64,000 bases of DNA from the NCBI RefSeq assembly GCF_900236475.1, contig NZ_LT963352.1, forward strand, positions 682,001 to 746,000, given 5' to 3'. The first letter of the stretch is position 1. Each line of letters begins with the position of its first letter. Position numbers and translations under genes: made by a program. The notes under the pieces were generated by a model, which was given only the letters and a program-made list of their open reading frames with translations, had not been told where the DNA came from and ran no database searches. This DNA is from Streptomyces chartreusis NRRL 3882 (GTDB lineage: Bacteria > Actinomycetota > Actinomycetes > Streptomycetales > Streptomycetaceae). Of the stretch, positions 49,114 to 57,493 are shown one piece after another.

Positions 49114-50088
49114 TCAGCGGATGGTCGTGCCGTCGGGCTCGTCGAACAGGCCGAGTTCGTCCTGCGTCGGCAGGCCCTCCCAGTCGCCCCGGGTGGCGAC
49201 GGCGAAGGCGGCGGTGGTGACGGCCCGGTGCAGACGGGCGGGGATGTCCGCGCCGGCCAGGAGTCCGGACAGGTATCCGGCCACGAAGGCGTCGCCCGCA
49301 CCGACCAGATCGACCGCCTCGACCCGTCGGGCGGCGCGGTCGGTCGCCCCGTCGGCGGTGAAGCTCGTCGCGCCCCTCGCGCCCCGCTTGACGACCACCT
49401 CACGGACGCCAGCGGACAGGAGACTGTCCACGGCCTCCGACTCGCCCGCGTCGGACCGTTCCAGCACCAGCGGCAGTTCGTCCTCGGAGGCGATGAGCAG
49501 GTCGACGTGGGCCAGTATCGACCGCAGGGCCGTGCGGGCGCGGTCGGCGGACCACAGCCGGGAACGGTGGTTGACGTCGAGGCACACGGTGATGCCGGAC
49601 TCGCGCGCTGCCGTGGCGGCGGCCAGGGTGGCCTCGGCCGCCGACGGGCCGAGCGCCGGGGTGATGCCGGTCAGATGCAGGACGCGGGATCCGGGCGCCA
49701 GTGCGGGCAGTACGTCGGCCGGGGAGAGGGCCGAACCCGCCGAACCGGCGCGGTAGTAGCTGACGCGGGTGAGGGTGCCCAGGCGGGGTTCGGTCAGGAG
49801 CAGACCCGTGGGGCGGCCGGTGTCGTCGGTGACCGCGTGGCCGGTGTCGATGCCCTCGGCGCGGAGCGTGCGCAGCACCAGCGCGCCGAGTTCGTCCGCA
49901 CCGACCCGCCCGGCCCAGCGCACCCGGTGTCCCAGCCGGGCGAGGCCGATGGCGACGTTGGACTCGGCTCCCGCCACGGACAGGCCGAGACTGCCGCCGA
50001 GACGCAGCGCGCCCTGGGCCCGCAGCGCCGCCATCGTCTCGCCGAAGGTCACCACGTCGGGCGGGGTCCGGGGCTCCGGTGCCGTCAC
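49114..50088 (-). CDS. Sugar-acid kinase, PfkB family (2-keto-3-deoxygalactonate/gluconate kinase)
   Basis: A 324-residue ribokinase-fold enzyme. DVVTFGETMAALRAQG, GAESNVAIGLARLGH, HLTGITPALG, VCLDVNHRSRLW (KDG-kinase type) and the anion-hole and catalytic base motif VDLVGAGDAFVAGYLSGLL. The pattern fits KdgK. In this operon, after galactonate dehydratase and an aldolase, it should phosphorylate 2-keto-3-deoxygalactonate (or the gluconate epimer) to feed the aldolase. Its start overlaps the aldolase stop (ATGA). Confidence 0.88.
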   Translation of the reverse strand: MTAPEPRTPPDVVTFGETMAALRAQGALRLGGSLGLSVAGAESNVAIGLARLGHRVRWAGRVGADELGALVLRTLRAEGIDTGHAVTDDTGRPTGLLLTEPRLGTLTRVSYYRAGSAGSALSPADVLPALAPGSRVLHLTGITPALGPSAAEATLAAATAARESGITVCLDVNHRSRLWSADRARTALRSILAHVDLLIASEDELPLVLERSDAGESEAVDSLLSAGVREVVVKRGARGATSFTADGATDRAARRVEAVDLVGAGDAFVAGYLSGLLAGADIPARLHRAVTTAAFAVATRGDWEGLPTQDELGLFDEPDGTTIR

Positions 50089-50705
50089 GGCGTCTCCCCC
50101 GCGATCACCTTGCGGAACACGGCCGTGCGGGCGCGGAGTTCGTCCACGTCGCCGCCGTCGGCCGCGTCCCCGACGAGCGGTGAGCCGACACCGACGGCGA
50201 TGGCGCCCCGGTCCAGGTAGGCGCGGGCGGCTGCCGCGTCCACTCCGCCGACGGGCACGAACGGCACCTCGGGGAACGGGTCGCGCAGGGCCCGCAGATA
50301 GCCGGGGCCGCCGAAAGAGCCGGGGAAGAGTTTGATCGCGTCGGCGCCCCGCGTGAGGGCGAGTTCGATCTCGGTCGGTGTCAGGGCGCCCATCAGCACG
50401 GGTATGCCGTAGGGCTCGAGTCCGTCGACCAGTGCCGGGGTGACGAGGTACGAGGCACCGGCGTCCACGGCTCGTTCGGCGTCGGCGGCCGAGCGGACGG
50501 TGCCGGCGCCGAGGAGTGCGTCGGGGCCCAGTTCGGTGCGCGCCTGCCGGATCACGGTCAGGGCGTCGGCGGTGGTCAGCGAGACCTCGACGGCCGCGAT
50601 GCCCTCCGCGGCGAGGGTCCGGACGGTGCGCAGTGCCGCGGCGGGGTCCTTGCCGCGCACGATCGCCAGCAGGCGGTGGGCGCGGAGCGATTCCACCAGG
50701 TTCAT
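50085..50705 (-). CDS. 2-keto-3-deoxy-6-phosphogalactonate/gluconate aldolase
   Basis: A 206-residue class I aldolase of the Eda/DgoA family. LLAIVRGKDPAAAL, AAVEVSLTTADAL, LGAGTVRSAADAERAVDAGASYLVTPAL, and the Schiff-base lysine in AIKLFPGSFGGPGYLRAL, then VPVGGVDAAAARAYLDRGAIAVGVGSPL. It splits the 6-phosphate into pyruvate and glyceraldehyde 3-phosphate. With dgoD upstream, the galacto substrate is more likely than the gluco one. Confidence 0.9.
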   Translation of the reverse strand: MNLVESLRAHRLLAIVRGKDPAAALRTVRTLAAEGIAAVEVSLTTADALTVIRQARTELGPDALLGAGTVRSAADAERAVDAGASYLVTPALVDGLEPYGIPVLMGALTPTEIELALTRGADAIKLFPGSFGGPGYLRALRDPFPEVPFVPVGGVDAAAARAYLDRGAIAVGVGSPLVGDAADGGDVDELRARTAVFRKVIAGETP

Positions 50706-50752
50706 GTGAGGGGGCCCTCCTTGGGGCGTGGGGTGCGGTGGCCTGGTGCTGC

Positions 50753-51898
50753 TCACCATTCGGTGAACGCGCCGTCGGCGCCTCGCCATACGGGGTTGCG
50801 CCAGCGGTGTCCGGCTTCGGCGGCGCGGCGTACGGCCTTCTCGTCCATCTCGACGCCGAGACCCGGGCGGGACCCGCGGACGGCGTGGCCGCCCTCGAAA
50901 CGGAAGGGTTCGGGGTCCATCACGTACTCCAGCAGGTCGCACTGCTGGTTGTAGTGGATGCCCATGCTCTGTTCCTGGATGAGGAAGTTCGGCACGGAGA
51001 AGGCGATCTGGAGGCTGGCGGCCAGGGCGATCGGGCCGAGCGGGCAGTGGGGCGCCAGGGCGACATCGTACGTCTCGGCCATGGCCGCGATGCGGCGGAC
51101 CTCGGAGATGCCGCCGGCGTGCGAGAGATCGGGCTGGGCGACGGCGATGCCGCTGGTCATGACCTCGCGGAAGTCCCAGCGGGAGTAGAGGCGTTCGCCG
51201 GTGGCGAGCGGGATGCTCGTGGACTCTACCAGGCTGCGCAGGTGGCCCGAGTGTTCCGGCAGCACGGGCTCCTCGACGAACAGCGGGTGCAGGGGTTCCA
51301 GCAGCGGCAGCAGGCGGCGTGACGTGGCGGTGGAGACACGGCCGTGGAAGTCGACGGCGATGTCCCGCTCGTCGCCCAGCACTTCGCGGACGGCCGCGAC
51401 CCGCTCGACGACCTCGGCGGTGCGGGCCGGGGTGTCGATCGGTGCGAGTTCGGCCGAGGCGTTCATCTTCACGGCGGTGAAGCCGGCCTTCACCTGTTCT
51501 CCGGCGAGCTCCGCCACGTCGCTCGGGCGGTCTCCGCCGATCCAGGCGTACATCCGGACGCGGTCCCGTACCGGGCCGCCGAGGAGGCGGTGCACCGGGA
51601 CGCCGTAGGTCTTGCCTGCGATGTCCCACAGGGCCTGGTCGATGCCGGCGACGGCGCTGGAGAGGATGGGGCCGCCGCGGTAGAAGCCGCCCTTGGTGAG
51701 CACCTGCCAGTGGTCCTCGATGCGCAGCGGGTCCCGGCCGACGAGATAGTCGGCCAGTTCGTGGACGGCCGCGCGCACCGTCTCGGCGCGGCCCTCGATC
51801 ACGGGCTCGCCCCATCCGGTGATGCCCTCGTCGGTGGTGACGCGCAGGAACAGCCAGCGCGGAGCGACGAGGAACGTCTCAAGTCCGGTTATCTTCAA
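50753..51898 (-). CDS. dgoD: D-galactonate dehydratase
   Basis: A 381-residue enolase-superfamily enzyme. It is read from a TTG at 51898 (KITGLETFLV), which has GGAGGAAG a few nt upstream and gives the family length; an ATG frame upstream is much too long. Catalytic features: AGFTAVKMNAS, metal ligands in AVDFHGRV (with the acid His), VEEPVLPEH and TGERLYSRW, and ALAPHCPLGPIALAAS with the general base His. It dehydrates D-galactonate to 2-keto-3-deoxygalactonate. First gene of the three-gene operon; no galactose dehydrogenase or DgoT transporter is nearby. Confidence 0.92.
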   Translation of the reverse strand: MKITGLETFLVAPRWLFLRVTTDEGITGWGEPVIEGRAETVRAAVHELADYLVGRDPLRIEDHWQVLTKGGFYRGGPILSSAVAGIDQALWDIAGKTYGVPVHRLLGGPVRDRVRMYAWIGGDRPSDVAELAGEQVKAGFTAVKMNASAELAPIDTPARTAEVVERVAAVREVLGDERDIAVDFHGRVSTATSRRLLPLLEPLHPLFVEEPVLPEHSGHLRSLVESTSIPLATGERLYSRWDFREVMTSGIAVAQPDLSHAGGISEVRRIAAMAETYDVALAPHCPLGPIALAASLQIAFSVPNFLIQEQSMGIHYNQQCDLLEYVMDPEPFRFEGGHAVRGSRPGLGVEMDEKAVRRAAEAGHRWRNPVWRGADGAFTEW

Positions 51899-52085
51899 GG
51901 AGCTTCCTCCGGCTGCGTGTCGTGTGCATCGTCCTGATGTTCGCGCGCCCGTACGGCCGCCAGGTCTTGGGCGGCGTCCGGGTCGCCCGCTGCGACCGCG
52001 CCCCGCCGTCCTGCGGCATTCCGTCATCCCGCGCCTCTCCCCTCCGCTGCCTGCGCTCGACCTGCTGCACCCACCGTAGCTGTTT

Positions 52086-52114
52086 AAATTAATAATGAAT
52101 ATATCTTCACTCAA
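52086..52114 (-). promoter_or_regulatory. AT-rich promoter of the dgoD operon
   Basis: On the minus strand TTGAGT (52114-52109), a 17-bp spacer and TAATTT (52091-52086) form a sigma-70-like promoter in a stretch far more AT-rich than its surroundings (52080-52110). The spacer contains TGAAGATATATTCA (52109-52096), an inverted repeat that may be an operator. The start codon is about 185 bp downstream, leaving a long leader in which I see no clear structured element. Confidence 0.6.
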
Positions 52115-52127
52115 GTGCGCCGGGCTG

Positions 52128-55100
52128 TCAGCGCAGCGCGGCGGACAGCCGGTACCGCCCGGACGGCAGGCGGTAGGTGCAGACCCCGTCGGCGGCTCCG
52201 AGGAAACGCACTCCGGGCACCCGGGCCAGCGGGGTGCGTCCCTCGCGGACGGCGTCGGCGGAGACCGCCGGAAGGCGCAGGGTCGCCTCTGTGTTGGCGG
52301 GCACGGCGGCGTCGTACACCAGGGTCCGGCCCTCCTCGACGACCTCCCACGCACTCCTGATCTCGCCGTACGGCGACTCGTGGGAGCCCGCCACCCGCCT
52401 GATCCTGCCCGTGGGGTCGAGGTGGGGCCGGAGCAGGAAGTGCCGGAAGCCGGGGCTGTCCGGGTCGGGGGCGATGCCGGCCATGTGCGTGTACATCCAC
52501 TCCATGATCGCGCCGTAGGCGTAGTGGTTGAAGGAGTTCATGCTGACCGGGCCGAAGCCGGCGTCGTCGGAGTAGGAGTTCCAGCGCTCCCAGACCGTGG
52601 TGGCGCCGTTGCGCACCGAGTACAGCCAGGACGGCAGGGCGTCCTGGTGCAGCAGCCCGTAGGCCAGGTCGACGCGGCCCTCGTCGCTGAGGACGGGGGC
52701 GAGGACGTTGACGCCGAGGAAGCCCACGGACAGGGTGTTCTCGGCATACCGGACCCGGCTGCTGTCCGGGTGCGCCGCCTTGTAGGCCGCGTCGTTGCCG
52801 ATGTTGTCGGCCAAGTGCCCGATGAGTGCCCGGCGTTGTTCCTGCGTCTCGTAGAACCCGAGCTTGAGGACCCACAGCAGCGCTGTCTGGCTGTTGTCCT
52901 CCGTCTTCTGGTCGGGGTCGGCGCCCGGCTCGATCGGGGAGGCCTCGCCCAGGCTGGACCGCACCGTGACCCGGCCGTCCGAGGTACTCAGGTACGTGCT
53001 GATGAACGCCTGCCTGATGCGCCCGAAGAGGCGCTGGTACTCCTCCGCCTCCGCCGTCCGTCCGATCGCCCGGGCCATCTGTGCCATCAGCCGCGCGGAG
53101 TAGCCGTAGTAGACGTCGCTCATGAGCTGGGCGCTGGTCTTCTGCGGTGCCAGCCAGTCGCCCGTGAGGGAGCCCTGTCCGGCGTAGGTGTCGCCGGTCT
53201 GCTCGTGGATCCAGTCCAGGTAGCGGGTCATCGCCGGCCAGTTGTCCTCGACGATGGTCGCGTCACCCGTCATCTGCCACACGGTCCACGGGACGATCAC
53301 ACCGCAGTCCGCCCAGCCGCTGCCGCCCCCGGGGAAGTTGTACCGGCCGCCGGGAGCCACGCCGGTGAACTGTGCTCCGTCCGTGCCGTAGCCGGCCTGG
53401 GAGTCGACGACGGTGTCCTGGAAGTGGCCGAGGAAGGCGCCGGCGTCGGCGTTGAACAGGCCGGTCGTGGCGAAGACCTGGGTGTCGCCGGTCCAGCCGA
53501 GGCGTTCGTCGCGCTGCGGGCAGTCGGTGGGCACCCAGAGGTAGTTGCCGCGCTGGCCCCACCGGATGTTGCTCACCAGCTGGTCGATGTCGGGATCGTC
53601 GGTGGTGAGGGTGCCGGTCTCGCGGATCGCGGACGTGGCGACCTTGCCGGTCAGACCGGTGATCGTGACGGTGTCCGTCGCGGTGACGGAGACGTAGCGG
53701 AAGCCGTAGAAGGTCAGGGCGTCCTGATGGGTCTCGCCGTGCGGGTCGCCCTTGAGGATGTACGTGCTGGTGGCCTTGGCACTGCGGAGGTTGGCCCGGT
53801 AGACGGAGCCCTCGGGGCCGTCCGCGCCGGCGCTGTCGTCGTTGAGCATCTCGCCGAACCTGAACTCGACCCGGGTTCCGGCCGGGCCGCGCAGGCCGTA
53901 GCGGGCGACGCCGACCATGTTCTGGCCGAGGTCGAAGACGGCGGTCTCGCCGCTGCCGATGGTGACGGAGGCGGAGGCCGCCCGCTCCGGGTCGGTCACC
54001 GTCCGGGCGGGGTCCACGACGATGCGTCCCTTGCCGTTGGGGCGGCCGTCCTGGCCGGTGACTCCGGTGGCGACGGTGATCGACCGCGGCCTGCGGTCCC
54101 ACTGCGGCATCAGACGCGCCGTCTCGGCCGGGTAGGCGATGAGCCGCGCGTCCGAGTACCTGTCGTCGAAGGCGACGCGTTCCACGTCCGACCACGCGCT
54201 GTCGTCGAATCCGGGCGCCGTCCAGCCGGGCAGTTCCCTCCGGGCGTCGTAGGTCTGGCCGTCGTAGATGTCGTCGGCCCGGTAGGGGCCGGTGTCCGTG
54301 GCCTTCCAGCTTCCGTCCGGCTCGGTGACGACCGTCTGCTCCGTGCCGTCGGTGTACCGGACGAGCAGCTTGGCCTTCACCGCCAGCGCGTTGCCGTCCT
54401 GCGAGTAGTACGTGCTGCCCTCGGAGACACGGCCGTTGTACCAGCCGTTGCCCAGGACGAAGGCGAGGGTGACGGTCCGCTGCCGCGTCACGAGGTGCGT
54501 CACGTCGTACGTCAGGTAGCTGACGCGCGCGTCGTAGTTGGTCCAGCCCGGGGGCAGCAGTTCGATCGTCGTGCCGCCGTCCTGCGGAACGGTGACGTGC
54601 TCTCCGTTGACGTGGGCGTCGTAGACACCGAGGGCCGAGGCGTAGAGCCGGGCCTCGCGCACCTGCCGCCGGCCGTCGGTCGTGAGGGGTGTCTCGTTCC
54701 GCAGCAAGGGAGCGCCGGCCGAGCCGGGGGCTTTCCCCTTCATGCCGATCCATTGCGCGCCGTCCCATCCGGTCACGCCGTCGGTGCTCATCAGGCCGGT
54801 CTCGAAGGTGGACGGGGACGCGACCCCGACCGGACGGTCCTCGGTGTCCCAGACGGTGACGGTCCAGTGGTAGCGGGTCGAGGCGCCGAGCGGCTCGCCC
54901 TCGTAGCGGACGGCCACGGAATCGGAGGAGCGGACGCGCCCGCTGTCCCAGAGGTCCGCGCGGGCGGTGGAGAGCTTGTCGGGCGAGCTCGCCACGAGGA
55001 TCCGGTACGCCCCCTGGCTCCGGCCGCGGGTCTCCGACCGCATGCGCCATCCGAAGCGCGGCCTGTTCGCGTCCATGCCGAGAGGGTCGGTGCGGTGTTC

Positions 55101-55316
55101 GACGGTCAGCCCCCACACCGTGCCGCGTTCCGGAGGGCGGGACGACTCCGCCGCCGCGCTCGTGCCGGCTCCCGTGGCACCGGCCCCTACCGACACGGCA
55201 CCGGCCGCCGCGGCGAGCACGGTTCGACGACGCACCGCCACGCCGTGCGCGCGGGGAAGCTCTCCCGCGCCGGCCTCTCGGTCGGCGCCGTCCGCACTGC
55301 GCTCCTCATGCCTCAC
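52128..55316 (-). CDS. Secreted alpha-L-rhamnosidase, glycoside hydrolase family 78
   Basis: A 1062-residue protein from a GTG at 55316 with AGGAAG upstream. The twin-arginine signal is VRRRTVLAAAAGAVSVGAGA, with cleavage near SAAAES. GH78 domain order: N-terminal beta sandwich (GLTVEHRTDPLGMD), accessory domains with LPPGWTNYDARVSYLTYDVTHLV, catalytic barrel with VPTDCPQRDERLGWTGDTQVF containing the acidic residues, DGAQFTGVAPGGRYNFPGG, and LTGDWLAPQKTSAQLM; later TALLWVLKLGFYETQEQR. It cleaves terminal alpha-L-rhamnose from plant polysaccharides or glycosides. Two palindromic sites lie upstream. Confidence 0.94.
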   Translation of the reverse strand: MRHEERSADGADREAGAGELPRAHGVAVRRRTVLAAAAGAVSVGAGATGAGTSAAAESSRPPERGTVWGLTVEHRTDPLGMDANRPRFGWRMRSETRGRSQGAYRILVASSPDKLSTARADLWDSGRVRSSDSVAVRYEGEPLGASTRYHWTVTVWDTEDRPVGVASPSTFETGLMSTDGVTGWDGAQWIGMKGKAPGSAGAPLLRNETPLTTDGRRQVREARLYASALGVYDAHVNGEHVTVPQDGGTTIELLPPGWTNYDARVSYLTYDVTHLVTRQRTVTLAFVLGNGWYNGRVSEGSTYYSQDGNALAVKAKLLVRYTDGTEQTVVTEPDGSWKATDTGPYRADDIYDGQTYDARRELPGWTAPGFDDSAWSDVERVAFDDRYSDARLIAYPAETARLMPQWDRRPRSITVATGVTGQDGRPNGKGRIVVDPARTVTDPERAASASVTIGSGETAVFDLGQNMVGVARYGLRGPAGTRVEFRFGEMLNDDSAGADGPEGSVYRANLRSAKATSTYILKGDPHGETHQDALTFYGFRYVSVTATDTVTITGLTGKVATSAIRETGTLTTDDPDIDQLVSNIRWGQRGNYLWVPTDCPQRDERLGWTGDTQVFATTGLFNADAGAFLGHFQDTVVDSQAGYGTDGAQFTGVAPGGRYNFPGGGSGWADCGVIVPWTVWQMTGDATIVEDNWPAMTRYLDWIHEQTGDTYAGQGSLTGDWLAPQKTSAQLMSDVYYGYSARLMAQMARAIGRTAEAEEYQRLFGRIRQAFISTYLSTSDGRVTVRSSLGEASPIEPGADPDQKTEDNSQTALLWVLKLGFYETQEQRRALIGHLADNIGNDAAYKAAHPDSSRVRYAENTLSVGFLGVNVLAPVLSDEGRVDLAYGLLHQDALPSWLYSVRNGATTVWERWNSYSDDAGFGPVSMNSFNHYAYGAIMEWMYTHMAGIAPDPDSPGFRHFLLRPHLDPTGRIRRVAGSHESPYGEIRSAWEVVEEGRTLVYDAAVPANTEATLRLPAVSADAVREGRTPLARVPGVRFLGAADGVCTYRLPSGRYRLSAALR

Positions 55317-55386
55317 ACCTGCTTCCTTTCGGTTCTCCGGTCATCGGCCGGGAGGGTCGAAGACCGGCTGGGCACGGCAGTCTCTC

Positions 55387-55427
55387 TGAATCGATTCAAA
55401 TCGGCGTTTTGGGTAACGTTTCCCAAA
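55387..55427 (-). promoter_or_regulatory. Two LacI-type operators upstream of the rhamnosidase gene
   Basis: TGAATCGATTCA (55387-55398) is a perfect 12-bp palindrome, and TTTGGGTAACGTTTCCCAAA (55408-55427) is a 20-bp palindrome with one mismatched pair. Both have the central CG of LacI-family sites. They are 71-111 bp before the rhamnosidase start. The first shares its sequence with a site at 56145-56158. Confidence 0.72.
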
Positions 55428-55454
55428 GGCGTGGTGGCCCGACCCTAGGGAGAG

Positions 55455-55805
55455 GCCTGAGTGACGTCAAGAGGCCCGGCACGCTGCGCGGCGCCTACGG
55501 CACCCAGCCCCCAGATGCGCGCCGAGGTGCGCCGGGCGATCGACGAACTCGGCTACCGGCCGCACGCGCAGGCGGAGGCCCAGGTCACCGACGCGGTGAT
55601 CGACCGCGGCACTCCGCTGTACGACACGGTGGCGGACGGCGACGCCGAGGGCGCCTCGCTCGAAGCCGTCACCGAGGCCGGACCGCCGGTCCCCGGTGAC
55701 ATCTCCGTCGCCGGATACGACAACACCACCTTCGCCGCCCTCGGCCCCATCTCGCGGATCAGCGTCGACCAGGCGGGGCCGGACCCGGCCCCGGCCCCGG
55801 CGTAG
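55455..55805 (+). pseudogene. LacI-family regulator remnant with internal deletions
   Basis: Pieces of a LacI protein remain in order: VKRPGTLR in one frame (the usual start VKRPTLRDVA), then in the next frame MRAEVRRAIDELGYRPHAQAEAQ (end of the DNA-binding domain and hinge) and, after a short bridge, PVPGDISVAGYDNTTFAALG and ISRISVDQAG (late effector domain). The helix-turn-helix core and some 200 central residues are missing, so it cannot be a working regulator. It is divergent from the rhamnosidase and flanked by two copies of the same operator, so it was probably the local repressor. Confidence 0.8.
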
Positions 55806-55829
55806 GCGGTCCCACCGGGCCGGGGCACG

Positions 55830-56100
55830 CGTCCGACGGCCGCCAGTCGACGCGTATCTCGGCGTGTTGCAAGCGGTACTTGGCCGTCTCGTCGACGGCG
55901 GGGGCGCCCAGCCCGGTGGCGCGCAGGCGCAGACAGCCGCCCCTGGCGGAGGTGAGGGTGTCGGTGACCCAGTCGGCGTTCTCCGGGGTGAGTTGCTGGT
56001 CATTTCGCGGTCCAGGGCTCGGACTCCGCGGCGGACGCCGCCGGTTCGCCGGCGGGAGAGGTACTGCATCGAGGGGACCGTCACGGAGTGCGGCGAGGAG
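55830..56100 (-). pseudogene. Possible remnant of a leftward gene
   Basis: No complete gene fits 55806-56231. On the minus strand one frame reads NDQQLTPENADWVTDTLTS and then LRLRATGLGAPAVDETAKY and RLQHAEIRVDWRP (about 55985 down to 55845), which has protein-like composition, unlike other frames here. It has no start and its end drifts into low-complexity proline. With a LacI-type operator at 56145-56158 just upstream on that strand, it may be what is left of a regulated gene. Family not recognised. Confidence 0.35.
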
Positions 56101-56144
56101 GGGAGAGGAGAGGGACTGCGCGGATCGAGCTTCCGGAGATCTGC

Positions 56145-56158
56145 TTGAATCGATTCAA
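56145..56158. promoter_or_regulatory. LacI-type operator, second copy
   Basis: TTGAATCGATTCAA is a perfect 14-bp palindrome containing the same TGAATCGATTCA as the site at 55387-55398. It now faces no intact gene: the leftward DNA is decayed and the nearest intact gene (56232-56516) ends toward it. It marks the outer edge of the eroded regulon. Confidence 0.65.
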
Positions 56159-56231
56159 TCTCGGGTGTGCAGGCGGGATCTTCAGCCCCGACGCCGCTGA
56201 GGGACCTCCGCAGGGAAGAGGTCGATCGGCG

Positions 56232-56516
56232 TCACGAGCCCTCGATCGACGCCAGGACGAACGTCAACGGCAGTGTGGCGGCGGCGAGGGCGAGCCCCGC
56301 GGCCGCCATGCCCGCACGGATCTCCCGGCTGCCGCGGACCCCCAGGTATGCGGCGATCAGCGGCAGGAGGAGCCCCAGGAGAAGGCTGAAGCGCCAGCCC
56401 TCTTCCTTCATGAGGAAGACCGTGGCGCCGAGACAGGCCGGCACCGAAGCGACGGTCAGGACGCGGCTGCGCGAGAGGAAGAGTTCAAGGTCGTCGACCC
56501 CGCCGAAGAAACTCAT
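56232..56516 (-). CDS. Small hypothetical membrane protein
   Basis: A 94-residue protein, MSFFGGVDDLELFLSRSRVL at the start and about three hydrophobic segments (VLTVASVPACLGATVFLM, FSLLLGLLLPLIAAYLGV, GMAAAGLALAAATLPLTFVLA). AAGGAG lies 14 nt before the ATG, which is distant. It follows the TetR gene by 29 bp on the same strand and may be co-transcribed. No family recognised. Confidence 0.6.
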   Translation of the reverse strand: MSFFGGVDDLELFLSRSRVLTVASVPACLGATVFLMKEEGWRFSLLLGLLLPLIAAYLGVRGSREIRAGMAAAGLALAAATLPLTFVLASIEGS

Positions 56517-56545
56517 GACCGGACTGTCTTCTCCTTTTCCGCGGG

Positions 56546-57205
56546 TCAGTCGTCGCCGACGGCGCGTCCCTCGCCCCCGGCCGTCCGGTCGTCGTCTTCC
56601 TGCGCCGGGCCCAGCAGGACCTCGATGCCCGCGCGCAGGTAGCGCTCCAGCGTGGCGTCCGGGGCCGAGACGAGGGCGGGTGGGCGTATCTCCGTGCGCA
56701 TCAGGCTGGTGCCGAGCATCCAGGCCGCCAGGAGTTCCGCCCTCAGGTCGGCGTCAGGGCCGTCGAGGCGGGCGGCCAGACGGCGGGAGAACACTTCCGT
56801 GAAATCCGCCCGCAGCCGCGCCACCGCCTCGTCACGACCGGAAGACCTCAGCACGGACAGCACCGGATGCGGGAAGTCGCCCTCCCTCGGCTGCCCCATG
56901 AGCAGCGCGCAGAACCAGTCGGGGATCGCCTCGACCGGCTCGTTCAGCAGCGGCTCGAACATCTTGCCGGTGCCCGATACGTCGTTGAACAGCGCTTCTT
57001 TCGAGCCGAAGTAGCGGTAGACGAGGGCGGCGTCCACCCCCACGTCGCCCGCGATGTCGCGCACGCTGGTGCCCTCGTAGCCGTACTTGCCGAAACGGAA
57101 GGCCGCTGCGGCCCGCAGCGCGGTGCGCGTCGCCGAGGCCGAGCGTTTGTGGGCGGGCCTGCGGGCCACCGCCTTGGCCGCCTCGCCGTTCTGTACTCCG
57201 GTCAC
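56546..57205 (-). CDS. TetR-family transcriptional regulator
   Basis: A 219-residue protein. The GTG at 57205 is preferred over the GTG at 57214 because GGAGG lies 8 nt before it and overlaps the earlier codon. DNA-binding domain: RTALRAAAAFRFGKYGYEGTSVRDIAGDVGVDAALVYRYFGSKEALFNDV. The C-terminal ligand domain (FPHPVLSVLRSSGRDEAVARL, ELLAAWMLGTSLMRTEIRPPAL) is of the TetR_C type common for drug and lipid sensors. It is divergent from the UDP-glucose dehydrogenase gene across two matching operators and so probably represses that operon and itself. Confidence 0.9.
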   Translation of the reverse strand: MTGVQNGEAAKAVARRPAHKRSASATRTALRAAAAFRFGKYGYEGTSVRDIAGDVGVDAALVYRYFGSKEALFNDVSGTGKMFEPLLNEPVEAIPDWFCALLMGQPREGDFPHPVLSVLRSSGRDEAVARLRADFTEVFSRRLAARLDGPDADLRAELLAAWMLGTSLMRTEIRPPALVSAPDATLERYLRAGIEVLLGPAQEDDDRTAGGEGRAVGDD

Positions 57206-57289
57206 GTACCGCACCTCCGTGGTTCACGGCCCTCTGGCCATCCGCCCATGTTCCAGTCTGCGGCGACTGTCTCAAAGTCACCGACCGAT

Positions 57290-57354
57290 GTCATCAATCG
57301 TTGACTTACGTTCTCGCCCCATGCGATACCTGACTCAGGTCAACGATCGATGAC
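57290..57354. promoter_or_regulatory. Two TetR-type operators between tetR and the ugd operon
   Basis: GTCATCAATCGTTGAC (57290-57305) and GTCAACGATCGATGAC (57339-57354). The second, read on the other strand, is GTCATCGATCGTTGAC: one base from the first. So two 16-bp near-palindromes lie 49 bp apart in opposite orientation. A rightward TTGACT (57301-57306) overlaps the first copy and could be a -35 element; the -10 is poor. The arrangement suggests repression of both divergent genes by the adjacent TetR protein. Confidence 0.75.
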
Positions 57355-57493
57355 TTGAGTCCTCGCTCTGCCCGGGCCGTACGACGGAGTCGGCCCTTCC
57401 AGGTCCGCCGCACGACGCGATCGAGCGCGCCCTCGCACGTTCCTCGGCCGTCGCACGCGGGCGCCCCCACCGACCGGAAAAAGGTGATCCTCT

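Noticed and set aside
52095..55448. A 1117-codon open frame antisense to the rhamnosidase
   Set aside because: Low-complexity valine/glycine/arginine protein with no domain; the opposite strand has full GH78 motifs and a Tat signal.
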